A model generated the notes under the pieces. It was not told the DNA's origin, did no database searches, and worked only from the letters and a program-made list of their open reading frames with translations. Source: Sphingobacteriaceae bacterium GW460-11-11-14-LB5 (GTDB lineage Bacteria > Bacteroidota > Bacteroidia > Sphingobacteriales > Sphingobacteriaceae). Taken from it: 64,000 bases of DNA. Where the stretch lies: the NCBI GenBank assembly GCA_002151545.1, contig CP021237.1, positions 1,922,001 through 1,986,000 on the forward strand, read 5' to 3'. The translations under genes and the position numbers were made by a program. Position 1 is the first letter of the stretch. Each line of letters starts with the position of its first letter. This document shows positions 1 to 9,012 of this stretch, piece by piece.

Positions 1-970
1 GTTTTTTGATGTAATGATAAACGGCTTTTGCTTTATCCAGATCAGTTGTACTCCCTTTTGTGATTTCGGGAATAAGATCTTTAAAAACATCTTTCCTTTT
101 CATCTGATCGCCCAGAGTTTTATAAGACGATAACTCATAATCAACATCTTTCCAGGTTTTGGTATAAGATGTTTTACCACCATTTAAATTCTGAACATCA
201 GAAAGCTCAAAATAAATGGCCGATTTGAAATTACTGGGCGCCGTCATGTTATCTTCCTCAATAAATGCAGGAATATTTTTCATCATGTAGTTGATTTTTG
301 AACAATCGATCGCTACACCCGAAAGCCTTAAACATTCTTTGTTCAGCTCAACTTTTTGATCAGTTAGTTTTTGAAAACCACGCAAAGAAACATTGTAATT
401 GTAAATGCCCGGAATATAAACCAAATACTCGCTGATTACCTTAGGAATGCTGCTTTGAAATTCCCATGTTTTGAAATTAAATAAGTTAGGCGATTTTAAC
501 CTGTAACTGTATTCGATGATCGAGCCTTCTTTGAGGTTTGGAAGCGTAAATTTGGTCAGCCTGGTGTATTTTGACCTGTTTTCGACGAAAATGGCCTTTT
601 TATCCATAATCGTTTCCACAAAATTATTGTCGACATAATTAAAGGTAGAAGCTTTTAACTCGCTGATTGTTTCTTCGCGGGTTTCATCTTTATAGGTTGG
701 AATAACAATATTGGCTTCCTTAAAGCCTTCTTTATTATATATTTTGATTTTTACATGGTGTTCAAAAATCAACTCTAAACTGCCGGTATTGTCGTCGCGT
801 TGAATAGATGCTGTACCAAATTCTTTTAAAACAATAGCATTGGCATTACTGTCTAATTTTTTTCTGTCGAATTCGTAATCGTCGTAGGTAATGGCTCCAA
901 AGTTAAAGTTTTGAGCCTGAGTGGTTAGTGATAAAAAGAGGAGGAATAGTATGGCTAATGTCTTATTCAT
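1..970 (-). CDS. DUF3857 domain secreted protein (partial, C-terminus outside window)
   Basis: The reading frame opens at ATG 968-970 and runs without a stop to the left edge, so about 323 N-terminal residues are present. It begins with a signal peptide (MNKTLAILFLLFLSLTTQAQ). The following beta-rich region, with segments such as FDRKKLDSNANAIVLKEFG and EGSIIEYSYRLKSPNLF, matches DUF3857, the N-terminal domain that in Bacteroidota usually precedes a transglutaminase-like domain. The last visible residues (DLDKAKAVYHYIKK) look like the lead-in to that domain. The role is unknown; the protein is probably periplasmic or exported. Family assignment is by motif memory, not a search. Confidence 0.75.
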   Translation of the reverse strand, partial: MNKTLAILFLLFLSLTTQAQNFNFGAITYDDYEFDRKKLDSNANAIVLKEFGTASIQRDDNTGSLELIFEHHVKIKIYNKEGFKEANIVIPTYKDETREETISELKASTFNYVDNNFVETIMDKKAIFVENRSKYTRLTKFTLPNLKEGSIIEYSYRLKSPNLFNFKTWEFQSSIPKVISEYLVYIPGIYNYNVSLRGFQKLTDQKVELNKECLRLSGVAIDCSKINYMMKNIPAFIEEDNMTAPSNFKSAIYFELSDVQNLNGGKTSYTKTWKDVDYELSSYKTLGDQMKRKDVFKDLIPEITKGSTTDLDKAKAVYHYIKK

Positions 971-981
971 TTGAGCGTATA

Positions 982-998
982 TAAATTGCCGCAATTTA
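982..998. promoter_or_regulatory. 17-nt palindrome upstream of the DUF3857 gene
   Basis: TAAATTGCCGCAATTTA is a perfect 8-bp inverted repeat around one central base, 12 bases upstream of the DUF3857 start codon. Symmetry and position fit an operator, but no cognate regulator can be named. Confidence 0.35.
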
Positions 999-1153
999 AA
1001 CCTACAAACTAACATTCTAAAATAATTTGACAATTAAATTTATAAATTAATAAAGCTGTTTTACAGAACTAATGAAACCTTTTTAGCACTTTTGAAAAAA
1101 AGAATTTGACATTCCGATTCAAATCTAATGTCGCCAATCTCACATCATAAGAA

Positions 1154-2107
1154 ATGAAATTAAATTTAAAGCGCCCTTTAGCATTTTTTGATTTAGAAGC
1201 TACTGGAGTTAATGTTGGAGCTGACAGAATCGTTGAAATAGCGATTTTAAAAGCCATGCCAGATGGTTCTGAACTTGTTAAAACCTGGCGTGTAAATCCA
1301 GAAATGCCGATCCCGTTGCAAACTTCGTTAATACATGGTATTTATGATGAAGACATTGCAAATGAGCCTACATTTAAAACTTTGGCTGCAGAAATTGCCG
1401 AGTTTATAGGAGAAAGTGATCTGGCGGGATACAATTCGAATAAATTTGATATTCCAATGCTTTTAGAAGAATTTTTAAGGGCAGAAGTTGATTTCGACAT
1501 GAGCAACCGCAAATTTGTGGATGTACAGAATATATTCCACCAAATGGAGCAACGTACATTAAAAGCGGCTTATAAATTCTATTGTCAGGAAGATTTAATT
1601 AATGCACACGCTGCAGAAGCGGATGTAATTGCGACCTATAAAGTTTTACTTGGACAGTTAGAAATGTACAAGGAAACCGAGTTCGAAAGCAAACAGGGTG
1701 TAAAAAGTATTCCGGTTGTAAATGATGTAGATGCGCTGCATATCTTTACCAATATTAATAAACCTGTAGATTTTGCCGGCCGTTTGGTTTACAATGATAA
1801 CGATGAGGTATGTTTTAACTTTGGAAAACACAAGGGCAAAACCACCGCTCAGGTATTCTCTGTTGAGCCTAGTTATTATGCCTGGATGAAACAAGGTGAT
1901 TTCCCTTTGTACACCAAGAAGAAATTAGATGAGGAGTGGGCAAAATTTAATGCCAAGAAAAATGAGAACAGGGCTCCCAGACCTCAAAATAATACACCGG
2001 CAAACAAACCTCAATATCAGCAAAAGCCTCAACCTAAGCCAGAAAAACCTGCACAGCCGATTAATACGGATATGTTGGAGCAATTGAAAATGAAGTTCGG
2101 TAAGTAA
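1154..2107 (+). CDS. DEDDh 3'-5' exonuclease with DUF3820-like C-terminal module
   Basis: This is a 317-residue cytoplasmic exonuclease of the DnaQ/epsilon superfamily. Exo I is FFDLEATG (Asp13, Glu15). Exo II is GYNSNKFDIPMLLEEF at about residues 93-108. Exo III is HAAEADVIATY near residue 152, giving the DEDDh set. A module at about 215-255 (FNFGKHKGKTTAQVF) resembles the DUF3820/ExoX C-terminal zinc-ribbon-like segment that binds nucleic acid. The last 50 residues are Pro/Gln/Lys rich and probably disordered. It probably acts in proofreading or repair. It stands alone between the divergent DUF3857 gene and an M1 peptidase. Confidence 0.88.
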   Translation: MKLNLKRPLAFFDLEATGVNVGADRIVEIAILKAMPDGSELVKTWRVNPEMPIPLQTSLIHGIYDEDIANEPTFKTLAAEIAEFIGESDLAGYNSNKFDIPMLLEEFLRAEVDFDMSNRKFVDVQNIFHQMEQRTLKAAYKFYCQEDLINAHAAEADVIATYKVLLGQLEMYKETEFESKQGVKSIPVVNDVDALHIFTNINKPVDFAGRLVYNDNDEVCFNFGKHKGKTTAQVFSVEPSYYAWMKQGDFPLYTKKKLDEEWAKFNAKKNENRAPRPQNNTPANKPQYQQKPQPKPEKPAQPINTDMLEQLKMKFGK

Positions 2108-2165
2108 GGTTGGTTAATCGGTTAACTGTTAGGATTGGTTGGTTAAAGATAACATTACGCTAAAC

Positions 2166-2179
2166 GCAAAGCGCTTTGC
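2166..2179. repeat. 14-bp perfect palindrome before the M1 peptidase
   Basis: GCAAAGCGCTTTGC lies 15 bases upstream of the ATG at 2195, after a GGTT-rich low-complexity stretch (about 2108-2145). It may be a regulatory site or a fragment of a dispersed intergenic repeat; the sequence alone does not decide. Confidence 0.35.
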
Positions 2180-2194
2180 CCTAAAACTCAAAAA

Positions 2195-4054
2195 ATGAAA
2201 TCTATAAAAATATTTTGCCTTTTATGGTGTGTGGCATTTTATGCCAGCGCACAGATATCCTTGCCTATTGAACCTGTATTTCAGAAAGCCTATCAAAAGG
2301 AGACCAGAAATACGAACGGAAAGCCTGGTAAAAACTATTGGCAAAATACTTCAAAATACGATTTGAACGTAGATTTTAATCCTGTCAGCAGGTTTTTAAA
2401 AGGTAAGGTTCAGGTAACTTATACCAATAACAGTCCTGATACACTGAAGGAAATCTGGTTTAAGCTTTATCCAAATCTGTACAAAAAGGGAACGCCAAGA
2501 AAATCAAAACTGGCAGAATCTGATCTTGGTGACGGGGTTGCGATAGAAAAACTGGCAGCGAACGGAAAATCAATTACTGATTTTAAAATAGATGGAACCA
2601 ACATGACCGTTAATGTCCCGTCTGTGCTGCCTGGCAAAACCATTAGCTTTAGTATTGATTATAGCTACACTTTAAATAAAGGCTCGCATATGCGTACAGG
2701 TCAGGTAGATGAGGGCTCACATTTTGTGGCTTACTTTTTTCCGCGCATTGCGGTTTATGATGATGTAGATGGCTGGAACAAATTCTCATATACCGGAGCT
2801 GAAGAGTTTTATAACGACTTCGACCAGTTTAATGCTTCGATTACGGTGCCGGGAGGGTATGGTGTTTGGGCAACCGGCGATTTGAAAAATCCTTCAGAGG
2901 TTTTCCAGAAAGATATTGTTTCGAGAATATTATCTGCAGAAAAAAACGATGCTGTAATTGATGTAATTACGGATAAAGACTTAGCCGGTAAAAAAGTAAC
3001 ACAACCTAATGCTTATAACACTTTTAAGTTCGAAGCTAAAAACGTGACCGATTTTGTATTTGCTTTGAGTGATCATTATTTATGGAAATCGAGCAGTTTA
3101 GTGGTTGATCCTAAAACGAAAAGAAGAACACGTGTTGATGCTGTTTTTAACCCGAAGCACAAAGATTATTACGAAGTGATCGATTTTGCCCGTAAAACGG
3201 TAGAATCAATGAGTTATACTTTCCCGAAATGGCCTTTCCCTTATAACCATGAAACCATATTTGATGGTTTAGATCAGATGGAATATCCAATGATGGTAAA
3301 TGATAATCCGGTTGACAATCGCACAGATGCTATTACCTTAACTGACCATGAAATTTTTCATACCATGTTTCCGTTTTATATGGGCATCAACGAAACCAAG
3401 TATGGCTGGATGGATGAAGGCTGGGCCACCATAGGCGAGTGGTTGATTTCTCCGATGATTGATTCTACGATTGTTGATGAATACGGCGTTCAGCCTACTG
3501 CTTCCTCTTCAGGTGGGAAAGACGATACCCCCATTATGACCTTAACGCCTGATTTAAAAGGATCAGGATCATTTACCAACTCTTATCCTAAACCTGGTTT
3601 AGCTTATTTGTATGTAAAAGATTACCTGGGCGATGAATTGTTTACCAAAGCTTTACACACCTACATCCAAAACTGGAATGGCAAACACCCAATGCCCTAC
3701 GATTTTTTTAATAGCATGAATGAAGGTAGTGGTAAAAATTTAAACTGGTTTTGGAAGGCCTGGTTTTTTGATGATGGTGTTACCGATATGGCTATAAGGG
3801 CAGTGGATAAAACTTCAGGCGGATACAGCGTTGTTGTGGAGAATAAAAGTGCTAAAGCCATGCCAGTTGATTTAACCTTAACTTATGAAGATGGTTCTGT
3901 TGAAAAGAATCACAGTACAATCGGCATTTGGGAAAAAGGCGACAAACAGGTTAAAATCAATATCACAACTACTAAAAAGTTAACTAAAGTAGTGATGGGA
4001 AATCCACATACACCAGATAAGGTTAAAAGTGATAATAGCTTTTCAGTGAATTAA
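2195..4054 (+). CDS. M1 family metallopeptidase (aminopeptidase-like)
   Basis: This 619-residue exported zinc peptidase has a signal peptide at residues 1-19 ending ASAQ. The gluzincin site is TDHEIFHTMFPF at about residues 384-395 (HExxH). The third ligand Glu is in KYGWMDEGWATIGEW about 20 residues on. The N-terminal half is the beta-rich M1 domain (NVDFNPVSRFLKGKVQVTY), and DQMEYPMMV precedes the zinc site at the position of the GAMEN exopeptidase loop. It probably trims peptides in the periplasm. Its stop codon overlaps the end of the convergent gene by 4 bases. Confidence 0.88.
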   Translation: MKSIKIFCLLWCVAFYASAQISLPIEPVFQKAYQKETRNTNGKPGKNYWQNTSKYDLNVDFNPVSRFLKGKVQVTYTNNSPDTLKEIWFKLYPNLYKKGTPRKSKLAESDLGDGVAIEKLAANGKSITDFKIDGTNMTVNVPSVLPGKTISFSIDYSYTLNKGSHMRTGQVDEGSHFVAYFFPRIAVYDDVDGWNKFSYTGAEEFYNDFDQFNASITVPGGYGVWATGDLKNPSEVFQKDIVSRILSAEKNDAVIDVITDKDLAGKKVTQPNAYNTFKFEAKNVTDFVFALSDHYLWKSSSLVVDPKTKRRTRVDAVFNPKHKDYYEVIDFARKTVESMSYTFPKWPFPYNHETIFDGLDQMEYPMMVNDNPVDNRTDAITLTDHEIFHTMFPFYMGINETKYGWMDEGWATIGEWLISPMIDSTIVDEYGVQPTASSSGGKDDTPIMTLTPDLKGSGSFTNSYPKPGLAYLYVKDYLGDELFTKALHTYIQNWNGKHPMPYDFFNSMNEGSGKNLNWFWKAWFFDDGVTDMAIRAVDKTSGGYSVVVENKSAKAMPVDLTLTYEDGSVEKNHSTIGIWEKGDKQVKINITTTKKLTKVVMGNPHTPDKVKSDNSFSVN

Positions 4055-4896
4055 TAAGAGCTAAAAACAGGATAATAAGGTTGGTCGATCTTACCTTCAT
4101 CACTAAAAATACGACATAACTCAGCATCTCTTAAAACCTTTTTAAGAGATGTTTTTTTATGATTGATATAAATCTTGTTTTGGGTTAATCTAACGCCATG
4201 GCTGTAATCAGCCCAGGTATTGGTGTGTTTGTTGTATACCGGCTGAATGGCCTTTCCATCTAATTTATGCCAACCATAAATGACTACCCTTGGTGTTGAT
4301 TCCCCGTAAATCTTATTTGAAATAATAATATCTTTTTTATTACCTGCAGTAAGTTCTCCTGACTGATGATTAGCCATGACCGGCTTAAGCTGACTGAGTA
4401 TAGAATCGGTGTGCGCAATAAAAACTGGTAAGCTTGTCATTGCTTTTGTAGGCGGTATAGGTTGGGGAGCCAGTTTTATTTTTGCTTCTTTATAAATCTG
4501 ATCAACCAAAAGTTTGGTAGGTAATGAGCATTTGATTAGCCGGGCAACTTTCTGCGCTAAAATAGGCGTCATCGGAACATAAAAAAAATCGCTGCTGCTA
4601 CCAATTGCAAAATAATCAGGCAATACGTAATAACGAACCTGATATGTTTTTTGATCACTTATTAAATCCATTTCGATTTTTACAAGTTTTCGTAAAAAAT
4701 CAGGTACATTACCTTTTTTAATCTCCTTGAATATTATTTTTTCACGATTCATCAGGCTTAAGCTGCTATCACTGATGCTCAATGCAAATTCTTTTCCGCC
4801 TAAAGCATTTGGTTTTCTCTTATGGAGTTGAAGCTCTTGTGCATTCGCAAAAATGAAAGTAAAAGCCAATAAAAGAAATGCAGATAATCCTTTCAT
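4051..4896 (-). CDS. hypothetical secreted protein, translationally abutting queG
   Basis: This 281-residue protein has a signal peptide (MKGLSAFLLLAFTFIFANAQ). I do not recognise a family. The central part carries VVIYGWHKLDGKAIQPVYN and TNTWADYSHGVRLTQNKIY, a Trp/His-rich segment near residues 205-250 that could be an active or binding site. Its ATG is immediately adjacent to the queG stop codon (0-bp gap), so it is probably co-transcribed with queG, although a secreted product has no obvious link to tRNA modification. Confidence 0.7.
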   Translation of the reverse strand: MKGLSAFLLLAFTFIFANAQELQLHKRKPNALGGKEFALSISDSSLSLMNREKIIFKEIKKGNVPDFLRKLVKIEMDLISDQKTYQVRYYVLPDYFAIGSSSDFFYVPMTPILAQKVARLIKCSLPTKLLVDQIYKEAKIKLAPQPIPPTKAMTSLPVFIAHTDSILSQLKPVMANHQSGELTAGNKKDIIISNKIYGESTPRVVIYGWHKLDGKAIQPVYNKHTNTWADYSHGVRLTQNKIYINHKKTSLKKVLRDAELCRIFSDEGKIDQPYYPVFSSY

Positions 4897-5832
4897 TTAT
4901 TCAGGTTTAAGAAAATTGATATTTCTTTTTAGTCCGGTAAATTTGGTGCGCTTAACTGCCGATCCCTTAAAAACCCTTTTAAAAACATCATCTGTAATTT
5001 CGGTCAGGTCTTTTGCATTCAAATCCAGTAATCCTTCCGCGGGTTTAAAAGCTTCTTCATGGTGTGCTTTAGAGAAACGGTTCCAAGGGCAAACATCCTG
5101 ACAGATATCGCAGCCAAACATCCAGTTGCTCATTTTATCTTTAAACTCATTTGGGATCTCATTTTTGAGCTCAATGGTGAGGTAGGATATACATTTCGTT
5201 CCATCTACCACCTGTGGCGCAATAATGGCATCAGTGGGGCAGGCATCCAAACAGCGGGTGCAACTTCCACAGTAGTCGGCCTGATAAGGATGATCGTAAT
5301 CCAGTTCCAGATCAACAATCAGTTCGGCAAGGAAGAAAAAAGAACCATCGGTTTTGCTGATTAGATTAGAATTTTTACCGATCCATCCAATGCCTGATTT
5401 TTTGGCCCAGGCACGGTCTAAAACAGGAGCAGAGTCTACAAACGCCCTTCCGGAGACTTCTCCAATATTTTCTTCTATAAAATGAGTGAGTTCTTTTAGT
5501 TTATCTTTTATTACAGTATGGTAATCCTGTCCGTAAGCATATTTAGAAATTTTCGGCGCATTAGGATCTGACTGTTTTTCTTCGGTATAATAGTTTAGCG
5601 ACAAGGAAATTACCGATTTGGCACCATCAACCAGTAATCTGGGATCGAGGCGTTTATCGAAATAATTTTCCATGTATTTCATTTCTCCATGCCGGTTCTG
5701 GTTCAGCCAGTTTTCCAATCTGGGTGCTTCTTCTTCCAGAAATTCAGCTTTGGAAATGCCACAGGCCATAAAGCCCAGGCGCAGGGCTTCATCTTTGATC
5801 AGCTGGCTATATTTTGCATAATTGTTGTACAC
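4897..5832 (-). CDS. queG: epoxyqueuosine reductase QueG
   Basis: QueG reduces epoxyqueuosine to queuosine at tRNA position 34, using cobalamin and two [4Fe-4S] clusters. Both cluster motifs are visible: [12 protein letters not shown] and [11 protein letters not shown]. The catalytic-domain segment [20 protein letters not shown] with [13 protein letters not shown] is typical. The open frame extends to 5880, but that extension contains a -7 element (TATCTTTG at 5840-5847, minus). I therefore place the start at GTG 5830-5832, giving 311 residues beginning (V)[15 protein letters not shown], where family members normally begin. The gene is followed directly by a secreted protein gene. Confidence 0.9.
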   Translation of the reverse strand: MYNNYAKYSQLIKDEALRLGFMACGISKAEFLEEEAPRLENWLNQNRHGEMKYMENYFDKRLDPRLLVDGAKSVISLSLNYYTEEKQSDPNAPKISKYAYGQDYHTVIKDKLKELTHFIEENIGEVSGRAFVDSAPVLDRAWAKKSGIGWIGKNSNLISKTDGSFFFLAELIVDLELDYDHPYQADYCGSCTRCLDACPTDAIIAPQVVDGTKCISYLTIELKNEIPNEFKDKMSNWMFGCDICQDVCPWNRFSKAHHEEAFKPAEGLLDLNAKDLTEITDDVFKRVFKGSAVKRTKFTGLKRNINFLKPE

Positions 5833-5839
5833 CGATTTG

Positions 5840-5847
5840 CAAAGATA
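5840..5847 (-). promoter_or_regulatory. -7 element TATCTTTG for queG
   Basis: This matches the Bacteroidota TAnnTTTG consensus exactly. The predicted transcription start, about 4-6 bases beyond the final G, falls 2-4 bases before the GTG codon, so the mRNA would be nearly leaderless. No clear TTG -33 element is seen. Confidence 0.55.
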
Positions 5848-5968
5848 AGGCTTAAGATTTAAAACATTTTCATTAATCACTTGTTCTCCATACAGAAACT
5901 AAATTAATTGATTATGGTTCATCCAGCTTGGAGTAATAACCAGCGGGAGAGCTTTTAGAGTATTAGCC

Positions 5969-6175
5969 ATGGAAAATATAGATCCACAACATACGGAATC
6001 AGGAGCAGCTCCGAAACCGATTGAAAAAGATTACGAAAGTCACAAAGAAGATCCGGGACCAGCAAAACCAGCCGTTACTGAAAAAGACGAAAACGGAGGT
6101 GGACAAGCCTTAAAATGGGTGTTACCACTGGCTGTAATTATTGGTCTGATTATATGGTTTGTGATGAGAAAATAA
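5969..6175 (+). CDS. small tail-anchored membrane protein, unknown function
   Basis: This 68-residue protein has a charged, Pro/Glu/Lys-rich soluble N-terminal part (residues 1-47). One hydrophobic helix follows at the C-terminus (LKWVLPLAVIIGLIIWFVM) and ends MRK. The topology suggests a tail-anchored inner-membrane protein. It is flanked by a rho-independent terminator, which supports a real transcription unit. No family recognised. Confidence 0.6.
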   Translation: MENIDPQHTESGAAPKPIEKDYESHKEDPGPAKPAVTEKDENGGGQALKWVLPLAVIIGLIIWFVMRK

Positions 6176-6197
6176 TTAGCTTTAGATTAAAAATGAA

Positions 6198-6230
6198 AAT
6201 GCCGGTACATTAATTTGACCGGCATTTTTT
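6198..6230. terminator. bidirectional rho-independent terminator
   Basis: A 9-bp stem AATGCCGGT / ACCGGCATT with an 11-nt loop is followed by a T6 tract on the plus strand. T-rich sequence also follows on the minus strand. It sits between the convergent ends of the small membrane protein gene and the GNAT-nitrilase gene. Confidence 0.85.
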
Positions 6231-6238
6231 ATGGGTAT

Positions 6239-7747
6239 TTATTTTAACAATTTAACCTGATAAAGATCTTTCCGTCTGTCTTTTAACACCTTTACCGTTC
6301 CATAATGGTGCAGTTCGTCTAACAAATGCAAGTCAACATCGACCACCAACACCATTTCGGTATTTGGTGTGGCTTCAGCTTTGATGGCATTGGTTGGAAA
6401 TGCGAAATCGGATGGCGTAAAAACTGCTGATTGGGCAAACTGGATGTCCATATTATTTACCTTAGGTAAATTGCCCACACAACCTGCAATGGCTACATAA
6501 CATTCGTTTTCTATCGCCCGTGCCTGCGCGCAATGGCGAACGCGTGTATAACCATTTTGGGTATCGGTTAGGAATGGCACAAATAAAATCTGCATCCCCT
6601 GATCGGCATAAATGCGGCTCAATTCAGGGAACTCTACATCATAACAGATCAAAATGCCGACTTTACCACAATCGGTATCAAAAACCTGCACCTTATCGCC
6701 ACCAATCATGCCATAATATTTTTGCTCGTTTGGTGTGATGTGGATTTTTCTATACTCATCTATTTTACCCGTGCGGTGACAAAGGTATGTGGCATTGTAA
6801 AGTTTACCATCCTCAATGAGCGGCATACTGCCCGTAATGATGTTGGTATTGTAGCTCAACGAATATTCATGCATTTTTTGTACAATCTCTTCCGTTTTTT
6901 CAGCAAGCTTGCGCATGGCTTCAATTTCTGGTAAGTGATTGTATGGTTGCAGCAGGGGGGTATTGAATAGCTCAGGGAACATCACAAAATCTGATTTGTA
7001 ACCACTCAAAGCATCCACAAAAAATTCTACCTGCTCGTAAAACGCATCCATATTGGGGAATAAACGCATTTCCCATTGTACTAAACCTAAACGGATGGTC
7101 ATTGCCGAACGGGCTGATGCATCAATACCCTGGTAATAAATGTTATTCCACTCGATTAAGGTGGCATATTCTTTCGATTCTTTATCGCCTGGTAAGTAAT
7201 TCTTTAATACTTTTCTGACGTGAAAATCATTCGAAATCTGAAAAGTTAGCGTAGGATCGTAAATTTCTTTAGCTTTTACCTTGTCTATATATTGCCTCGG
7301 ACTCAACTGCTCTGCGTATTGGTGATAACCAGGAATTCTACCACCGGCAATAATGCTTTTGAGGTTAAGGCTTTCGCAAAGTTCCTTTCTAGCCTCGTAT
7401 AACCTTCTTCCTAAACGTAGTCCACGATAATCGGGGTGAACGAAAATTTCGATACCGTACAGGGTATCGCCATTAGGGTCGTGTGTAGTAAAAGAATAAT
7501 CACCAGTAATTAATTTATAGGTGTGCCGATCGCCGTATTCATCGTATTCTACAATAATGGCGAGTGAGCAGGCTACCACTTTATCATCAACGGCGATACA
7601 AAGCTGTCCTTCGGGGAAAATATTTAAAAGTTTTGCAATACTTGATTTCGGCCAGATGGAACCACCCATACTGTCGTAGGCCTGTAGCATTGATTCTTTA
7701 AGATCGGCGTAATCTTCGAGCGTTAGTTTACGTAATTCAATATTCAT
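6239..7747 (-). CDS. bifunctional GNAT acetyltransferase / carbon-nitrogen hydrolase
   Basis: This is a single polypeptide of 502 residues from ATG 7745-7747; an in-frame ATG at 7763-7765 would add 6. Residues 1 to about 190 form a GNAT domain (IFVHPDYRGLRLGRRLYEAR is the acetyl-CoA loop). From about residue 210 there is a nitrilase-superfamily domain with the Glu-Lys-Cys triad: FPELFNTPL (Glu), YRKIHITPNE (Lys) and GILICYDVEFPE (Cys). It may hydrolyse an amide and acetylate the product, or modify a ureido/amide metabolite; the substrate is unknown. The fusion is known in several bacterial phyla. A repeat lies upstream. Confidence 0.88.
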   Translation of the reverse strand: MNIELRKLTLEDYADLKESMLQAYDSMGGSIWPKSSIAKLLNIFPEGQLCIAVDDKVVACSLAIIVEYDEYGDRHTYKLITGDYSFTTHDPNGDTLYGIEIFVHPDYRGLRLGRRLYEARKELCESLNLKSIIAGGRIPGYHQYAEQLSPRQYIDKVKAKEIYDPTLTFQISNDFHVRKVLKNYLPGDKESKEYATLIEWNNIYYQGIDASARSAMTIRLGLVQWEMRLFPNMDAFYEQVEFFVDALSGYKSDFVMFPELFNTPLLQPYNHLPEIEAMRKLAEKTEEIVQKMHEYSLSYNTNIITGSMPLIEDGKLYNATYLCHRTGKIDEYRKIHITPNEQKYYGMIGGDKVQVFDTDCGKVGILICYDVEFPELSRIYADQGMQILFVPFLTDTQNGYTRVRHCAQARAIENECYVAIAGCVGNLPKVNNMDIQFAQSAVFTPSDFAFPTNAIKAEATPNTEMVLVVDVDLHLLDELHHYGTVKVLKDRRKDLYQVKLLK

Positions 7748-7820
7748 ACTGTTTGATTTGTACATTAATGAACACAGAAAGGACTTAAATGTTCAGATGG
7801 ATTTTATTTTTTCGGCAGAT

Positions 7821-7925
7821 CGTCATTGCGAACTGAAGAAGGAGGGCAGTGGGTTGTGTGAAGCAATCTATAAAAACAAGTCATTAGATTGCTTCGGCTC
7901 GCTTAATCCCTGCCTCGCAATGACG
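7821..7925. repeat. dispersed palindromic repeat (TCATTGCGA type)
   Basis: Outer arms CGTCATTGCGA (7821-7831) and TCGCAATGACG (7915-7925) are perfect complements. A second nested pair, GAAGCAATCTA (7860-7870) and TAGATTGCTTC (7885-7895), lies inside. This is a cruciform-like intergenic element of REP/MITE type, sitting between ruvB (downstream end) and the GNAT-nitrilase gene. Confidence 0.8.
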
Positions 7926-7958
7926 AAAAAACGTAGGGTTACACGAAACAATCTTACA

Positions 7959-8981
7959 TTAAAACAACTTCCCCGTTTGCCCGGGATAATTCTTTTTTAA
8001 ATGTTTGTAAGCGGCTTCGGTCACCTCGCGGCCGCGTGAAGTACGCATAATATAGCCTTCCTGGATTAAAAACGGTTCATAAACTTCTTCAATGGTGCCT
8101 TCATCTTCTCCAACGGCTGTGGCAATGGTTTTTAAACCGACGGGACCGCCTTTGAATTTATCGATAATGGTCACCAGAATCCTGTTATCCATTTCATCTA
8201 AACCATGCTCATCTACATTAAGTGCATTTAAGGCATAGCGGGCTATTTCCGTATCGATATTTCCGTTTCCTTTAATCTGTGCAAAATCTCTCGTTCTGCG
8301 TAAAAGTGCATTGGCAATACGGGGTGTGCCGCGACTACGGCGGGCAATTTCGTAAGCACCTTCATCACTGATTGGTGTTTTTAGGATGTCGGACGAGCGT
8401 AGCACAATTGTAGTAAGCAATTTGGCATCATAATAAGCCAAACGGGCGTTAATTCCGAAACGGGCCCTTAAAGGCGCAGTCAACAATCCCGAACGGGTTG
8501 TGGCTCCAACCAGTGTAAAAGGATTAAGCGATATCTGTACTGAACGGGCATTCGGGCCGGTCTCGAGCATAATATCGATTTTAAAATCCTCCATGGCAGA
8601 ATACAAGTACTCTTCCACAAGAGGAGATAAACGGTGGATCTCATCAATAAAAAGGATATCACCTTCATCCAGACCAGTTAACAAACCAGCTAAATCGCCG
8701 GGTTTATCTAATACCGGACCAGAAGTTACTTTGATGCCAGTCGCCATTTCATTGGCAATGATATGAGAAAGGGTGGTTTTGCCTAATCCCGGAGGGCCGT
8801 GCAAAAGAACATGGTCTAAAGCCTCACCTCGGAGTTTTGCTGCCTGAACAAAAATTTTCAGGTTTTCCATCACTTTTTCCTGTCCCGTAAAATCTTCAAA
8901 AGCCTGTGGCCTTAAAACCCTTTCAATATCGCGATCGGTAGGGCTCAGGTTGCTTGCTTCAGGATCCAGATTCTCATTCAT
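7959..8981 (-). CDS. ruvB: Holliday junction branch migration ATPase RuvB
   Basis: The 340-residue AAA+ motor partners RuvA in migrating Holliday junctions during recombination repair. Walker A is [18 protein letters not shown], Walker B is [12 protein letters not shown], sensor 1 is LVGATTRSG, and the C-terminal winged helix ends [15 protein letters not shown]. Length is normal. The -7 element ends only 5 bases before the ATG, so the transcript is predicted to be leaderless. No ruvA or ruvC is nearby in the window. Confidence 0.97.
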   Translation of the reverse strand: MNENLDPEASNLSPTDRDIERVLRPQAFEDFTGQEKVMENLKIFVQAAKLRGEALDHVLLHGPPGLGKTTLSHIIANEMATGIKVTSGPVLDKPGDLAGLLTGLDEGDILFIDEIHRLSPLVEEYLYSAMEDFKIDIMLETGPNARSVQISLNPFTLVGATTRSGLLTAPLRARFGINARLAYYDAKLLTTIVLRSSDILKTPISDEGAYEIARRSRGTPRIANALLRRTRDFAQIKGNGNIDTEIARYALNALNVDEHGLDEMDNRILVTIIDKFKGGPVGLKTIATAVGEDEGTIEEVYEPFLIQEGYIMRTSRGREVTEAAYKHLKKNYPGQTGKLF

Positions 8982-8985
8982 ACAG

Positions 8986-8993
8986 CAAATATA
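8986..8993 (-). promoter_or_regulatory. -7 element TATATTTG for ruvB
   Basis: An exact TAnnTTTG match whose last G is 5 bases from the A of the ruvB ATG. This predicts transcription starting at or next to the start codon. Confidence 0.6.
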
Positions 8994-9012
8994 AAATTAA
9001 ATGCTAAAAAAA

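Noticed and set aside
7758..8000. Plus-strand open frame of 80 codons
   Set aside because: It runs through a palindromic repeat and the antisense end of ruvB, with no conserved motif.
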